Positions 5,103-7,823 of a DNA stretch of 7,823 bases are shown piece after piece. The translations under genes were made by a program, and so were the position numbers. This DNA comes from JABAYQ01 sp042091225. GTDB taxonomy: Bacteria > Bacteroidota > Bacteroidia > Flavobacteriales > UBA7312. Where the stretch lies: positions 1-7,823 of the forward strand of contig JBELHW010000073.1 of NCBI GenBank assembly GCA_042091225.1, in the 5' to 3' direction. Each line of letters opens with the position of its first letter. The first letter of the stretch is position 1. The notes under the pieces are model-generated. The model was not told where the DNA came from, did no database searches, and saw only the letters and a program-made list of their open reading frames with translations.

Positions 5103-7280
5103 ATGAAATTAAATCTGTTAATTATAACCTTTTTGATACCTAACTTTTATTTGTTTGCTCAAATAAAAAGCTATGTTTTCGATTCCGAAAAAAAAGGGCT
5201 AGAAAATGTAGAAATATATTTACCAGATTACGATTTGATTTTGTTGAGTGATAAAAATGGCCAATTCGAATTACCATCAAAACAAAACATTTTTTTAATA
5301 GCTAGTAAAGAAGGATTTAAAACTACTTCTTTAAAACTAAACGAAGAGAAAACAATAAATTTAATTTTAGAAAAGCTTCATGTAGAATTAGATGAAATAA
5401 TAGTTTCTACTATCAATAGTAAACTAAGTTCAAACCAAACATTAAATATAAGTTCCAAAAAAATTAAACATATAAATAATAACAGCAGCAATTTTGTTCA
5501 TGCACTTAATAAAATATCAGGAATCGATAATATCTCCACTGGTGCAGGAATAAATAAAGTAGTTGTTAGAGGACTTTCAGGAGTAAGAGTTGTAACTTAT
5601 ATAAATGGAGTAAGAATAGAAAATCAACAATGGGGATCGGATCACGGGATAGGTTTTACTAGCTTAGGTTTTTCATCTGTAGAATTAATGAAAGGTCCAT
5701 CAAGCATCATGTTTGGTGCAGATGCGCTTGGGGGTGTTTTATATTTTGTAGACGAGCCGTTTGAAAAAAGTGAAAAAGTTAAAATCGCATACAACACTAT
5801 ATATGAATCAAATAATAGATATTTTAACAATCAATTAAGCACAAAATGGTCATCTAATAATTTTAAAATTAACGCATACGGCGAATATGGTAGGGCATCA
5901 GATTATCAATTACCCTCGGGAAGATTTTTATACAACTCTAGATTTGACAACAAAGCATTTAAAATAATTATTGGTTACAACAAAAATCGTTGGCTAGTAA
6001 ACGCAAAATATCAATTAAACGACAACTATATGGGAATTCCAGGACATAGTCATGAACCAGAACCCGATATAAGTGATTTAACATCCAATAATTCTTACAG
6101 AAACAAAACAAGGCCAATTCAATTTGTCAATAACCAAATTGCAAATATTGAAAATACACTTCTTTTTAAAACATCTAAATTAAAATTAGATTTAAGTTAT
6201 TCTTTAAACAGATTGCAGGAATATGAGGCATGGACAGTTCCTGAAATTGATCTGAGTGTGGAAAGTAGACAATGGAACCTTAGGTGGATAAAAGAAATAA
6301 AAAACAATTTTAATTTGACTCTAGGGACTCAAGGCAATAATCAGTATAACAGAAACCAACCTGCAAGAAGTCAACTGATAGATGATGTTAATTTATCAGA
6401 CCTTGGATTATACGGATTAATAGATTTTGAATCTGATATTATTAATTTATCTCTTGCAGCAAGAGTAGATCAAAGAGATATAAAAACTATAGATACGGAT
6501 ATTTTTACAGAAAAGTATGATGGAAATAGCATTGCATTTGGATTAAATAAATCAATAAACCAACATACCATTAAAGCGAACTATTCAAGTGCAATTAGGA
6601 CTCCACATTTAACCGAATTACTTTCAAATGGCGTTCATCATGCTACTGCAAGATTTGAAATAGGTGATAGAAATCTTAAAGTAGAAGAAGGAAAACAACT
6701 TGATATAAATTATGAATTGGCAAACGAACATTTAGGCTTCATTGTAAACCCTTTTATTCACAATATTAAAAATTATATAAATCTGAATCCTACAGGCAAC
6801 ACAAATGAAGATAATTATCCGATTTTTGAATATCAACAAATTGAATCTGTTAATTTAAAAGGAGCGGAATTAAACTTACATTATCATCCACATTTTATGC
6901 ATCAGTTACATCTTGAACAAGCATACTCCTTTATTCAAGCAACTAGCGATGAAAATTTAAACTTAGCATTAATCCCAACTAATAAAATATTTTCTGAAGC
7001 TAGTTATATTATAGAAAATTCAAAATTTATACAAAAAGTTAGCTTAACACATAATTATCATTTTGCAAAAACCGATGTTGCATCCTACGAAAAGGAATCG
7101 AAAAAATATCAATTATTTAATGCATTTGTAGAATGGAAATTTAAAAATAACTTGAGTGGAAACATTGGTTTAAGAAATATATTAAACACTGAATATATCC
7201 CTCATCTATCGTCACTAAAAAGATATAATGTGTTTAACCCTGGACGATCTTTATATTTTAAGATAAATATTAAACTTTAA
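5103..7280 (+). CDS. TonB-dependent outer-membrane receptor, probable metal (zinc?) uptake
   Basis: A 725-residue outer-membrane receptor. I chose ATG 5103 because it begins directly with a signal peptide (MKLNLLIITFLIPNFYLFAQ, cut near residues 19-20); an in-frame ATG at 5055 would add 16 residues and lie inside the promoter. Residues 21-90 form a carboxypeptidase-regulatory-like beta-sandwich common in Bacteroidota receptors. ELDEIIVS (95-102) leads to the plug (about 115-220), with VVVRGLSGVRVVTYINGVRI, GPSSIMFGADALGGVLYFVD and the segment NQQWGSDHG (174-182). The barrel fills the rest, ending in an aromatic-rich strand (RSLYFKINIKL). A loop motif GIPGHSHEPEPD (311-322) is rich in metal ligands; I associate G(I/L)PGHxHE with ZnuD-like zinc receptors. 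The promoter is covered by two Fur-family boxes, and the downstream gene encodes a Cys/His-rich lipoprotein. Zinc is the best guess; heme, iron or copper are alternatives. Confidence 0.92.
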   Translation: MKLNLLIITFLIPNFYLFAQIKSYVFDSEKKGLENVEIYLPDYDLILLSDKNGQFELPSKQNIFLIASKEGFKTTSLKLNEEKTINLILEKLHVELDEIIVSTINSKLSSNQTLNISSKKIKHINNNSSNFVHALNKISGIDNISTGAGINKVVVRGLSGVRVVTYINGVRIENQQWGSDHGIGFTSLGFSSVELMKGPSSIMFGADALGGVLYFVDEPFEKSEKVKIAYNTIYESNNRYFNNQLSTKWSSNNFKINAYGEYGRASDYQLPSGRFLYNSRFDNKAFKIIIGYNKNRWLVNAKYQLNDNYMGIPGHSHEPEPDISDLTSNNSYRNKTRPIQFVNNQIANIENTLLFKTSKLKLDLSYSLNRLQEYEAWTVPEIDLSVESRQWNLRWIKEIKNNFNLTLGTQGNNQYNRNQPARSQLIDDVNLSDLGLYGLIDFESDIINLSLAARVDQRDIKTIDTDIFTEKYDGNSIAFGLNKSINQHTIKANYSSAIRTPHLTELLSNGVHHATARFEIGDRNLKVEEGKQLDINYELANEHLGFIVNPFIHNIKNYINLNPTGNTNEDNYPIFEYQQIESVNLKGAELNLHYHPHFMHQLHLEQAYSFIQATSDENLNLALIPTNKIFSEASYIIENSKFIQKVSLTHNYHFAKTDVASYEKESKKYQLFNAFVEWKFKNNLSGNIGLRNILNTEYIPHLSSLKRYNVFNPGRSLYFKINIKL

Positions 7281-7301
7281 TTATTAACTAAACAAATCAA
7301 A

Positions 7302-7583
7302 ATGAAAAGAATCCTATTATTAAGTAGCGCGTTATGCCTCATTTTTGCTTGTTCTTCAGACGAACTTGATTGTCATGAATGTCATATCGCTTTTTTAAAT
7401 GCAAACAATGTAGAAATAGAGTATGAACTTGGAGAATACTGCGAGTCAGAACTAGAAGATTTAGAGCAAAACGGCTACAATCTTACGGTGGCACAAGTTG
7501 TAGGTAACGACACTATACCTGCTGCAATGTATGACCCGAGTGATATTCATTGCGAAGAACATCACGACCACGAGGATGAATAA
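7302..7583 (+). CDS. Small Cys/His-rich lipoprotein, probable metal-binding partner of the receptor
   Basis: A 93-residue lipoprotein. A short signal sequence ends in a relaxed lipobox (IFA-Cys17), followed by SSDELD. Acidic residues just after the lipidated Cys resemble the Bacteroidota lipoprotein export signal, so exposure on the cell surface is likely. The mature 77 residues hold D23-CHECH (C24, H25, C27, H28), Cys47 in GEYCESE, and a C-terminal HCEEHHDHEDE (H83, C84, H87, H88, H90). This is an unusual density of zinc or copper ligands combined with many acidic residues. CHECH also fits the heme c pattern CxxCH, so a small cytochrome is a less likely alternative. It starts 21 bp after the receptor stop and is followed by a terminator, so the two form an operon under the twin operators. 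Inferred role: capturing metal at the cell surface and handing it to the receptor. I cannot name the family. Confidence 0.83.
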   Translation: MKRILLLSSALCLIFACSSDELDCHECHIAFLNANNVEIEYELGEYCESELEDLEQNGYNLTVAQVVGNDTIPAAMYDPSDIHCEEHHDHEDE

Positions 7584-7587
7584 TTAA

Positions 7588-7625
7588 ATAAAAAAGGCTA
7601 GAAAATTTTTCTAGCCTTTTTTTTT
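7588..7625. terminator. Strong bidirectional intrinsic terminator
   Basis: GGCTAG (7596-7601) pairs with CTAGCC (7611-7616). The stem extends through A/T pairs on both sides (As 7590-7595 with Ts 7617-7622, and inward AA/TT), leaving a loop of a few nucleotides. It is followed by a long T-run on the + strand and, read from the other side, by a U-run of at least six on the - strand. It lies 5 bp after the lipoprotein stop and about 20 bp from the stop of the convergent T9SS gene, so it serves both. Confidence 0.93.
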
Positions 7626-7641
7626 ATCAATTTATAATATA

Positions 7642-7823
7642 TTAATGGAGTATAACTTTTTCATTTATATCGCCAAAACTTGTGGATATCTCTAAAAAGT
7701 AAATACCCTTTGGTTTATTTCTCATATCAATTACTTTATTGTAAGATCCAACAAACTCTGTTAACTCTTCAGTGTATACTTCTTCACCAATCATGTTAAC
7801 TACTCTAACTGTCATTGTTTGTG
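7642..7823 (-). CDS. C-terminal end of a protein with T9SS type A sorting domain (partial, 5' end outside window)
   Basis: Reading the - strand, the frame is open from the window edge to the TAA at 7642-7644, giving 59 residues. They match the Por secretion system C-terminal sorting domain (TIGR04183 type): TMTVRVVNMIGEEVYTEEL, then KVIDMRNKPKGIYFLEIST and the last strand NEKVILH. In this family the domain targets a protein to the type IX secretion machinery and is usually removed during anchoring to the surface. The passenger lies outside the window and is unknown. It is convergent with the lipoprotein gene and shares the bidirectional terminator. The coding frame has no start codon within the window. 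Confidence 0.88.
   Translation of the reverse strand, partial: QTMTVRVVNMIGEEVYTEELTEFVGSYNKVIDMRNKPKGIYFLEISTSFGDINEKVILH

Noticed and set aside
5642..5830. A 62-residue frame on the - strand inside the receptor gene
   Set aside because: It is antisense to the conserved plug domain and its composition follows from that; there is no independent support.

Overview
The window reads as a piece of chromosome from a low-GC, probably marine member of the Bacteroidota, most likely a flavobacterium. I base this on strong A+T richness, proteins carrying type IX secretion (T9SS) sorting domains at both ends, a SusC-style TonB receptor with an N-terminal beta-sandwich domain, and several matches to the Bacteroidota promoter pattern TTG-N19-TAnnTTTG. 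Shine-Dalgarno sequences are weak or absent. No rRNA, tRNA, CRISPR array, prophage or intact transposon was recognised.

Layout. (1) 1-1067, + strand: the 3' part of a large surface or secreted protein, with two 51-residue repeats, a PKD-like domain and a T9SS type B C-terminal domain. (2) 1079-1771, - strand: GTP cyclohydrolase I (folE), convergent with the first gene. (3) 1869-2888, + strand: a dihydroflavonol-reductase-like NAD(P)-dependent epimerase/dehydratase. Its stop codon overlaps that of (4), a classical short-chain dehydrogenase on the - strand (2885-3589). (5) 3659-4069, + strand: a DCC-family (DUF393) protein divergent from gene 4. The two face away from identical TATTTTTG promoter boxes. 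(6) 4070-4416: a gene-free stretch with stacked palindromes and a 13-bp long-range stem ending in a T-run, a candidate small RNA. (7) 4417-4647, + strand: a small basic protein of unknown function, possibly on a leaderless mRNA. (8) 4644-5030, - strand: a Fur-family regulator, best read as Zur-like. (9) 5103-7280, + strand: a TonB-dependent outer-membrane receptor, followed 21 bp later by (10) 7302-7583, a small Cys/His-rich lipoprotein, then a strong bidirectional terminator. (11) 7642-end, - strand: the C-terminus of a protein with a T9SS type A sorting domain.

The most coherent system is genes 8-10. Two copies of a 17-base near-palindrome (TTTGCAACATTATTGCA) cover the -33 and -7 elements of the receptor promoter, and one copy lies just upstream of the regulator gene. 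This is the architecture of a metal-responsive repressor controlling itself and an outer-membrane metal uptake operon. Histidine and cysteine motifs in the receptor and lipoprotein suggest zinc. The metal is an inference, and heme or another metal remains possible.

The block folE, epimerase, SDR and DCC protein resembles gene sets that I recall near photolyase/cryptochrome genes in marine bacteria, but no photolyase lies in the window, so that link is tentative.
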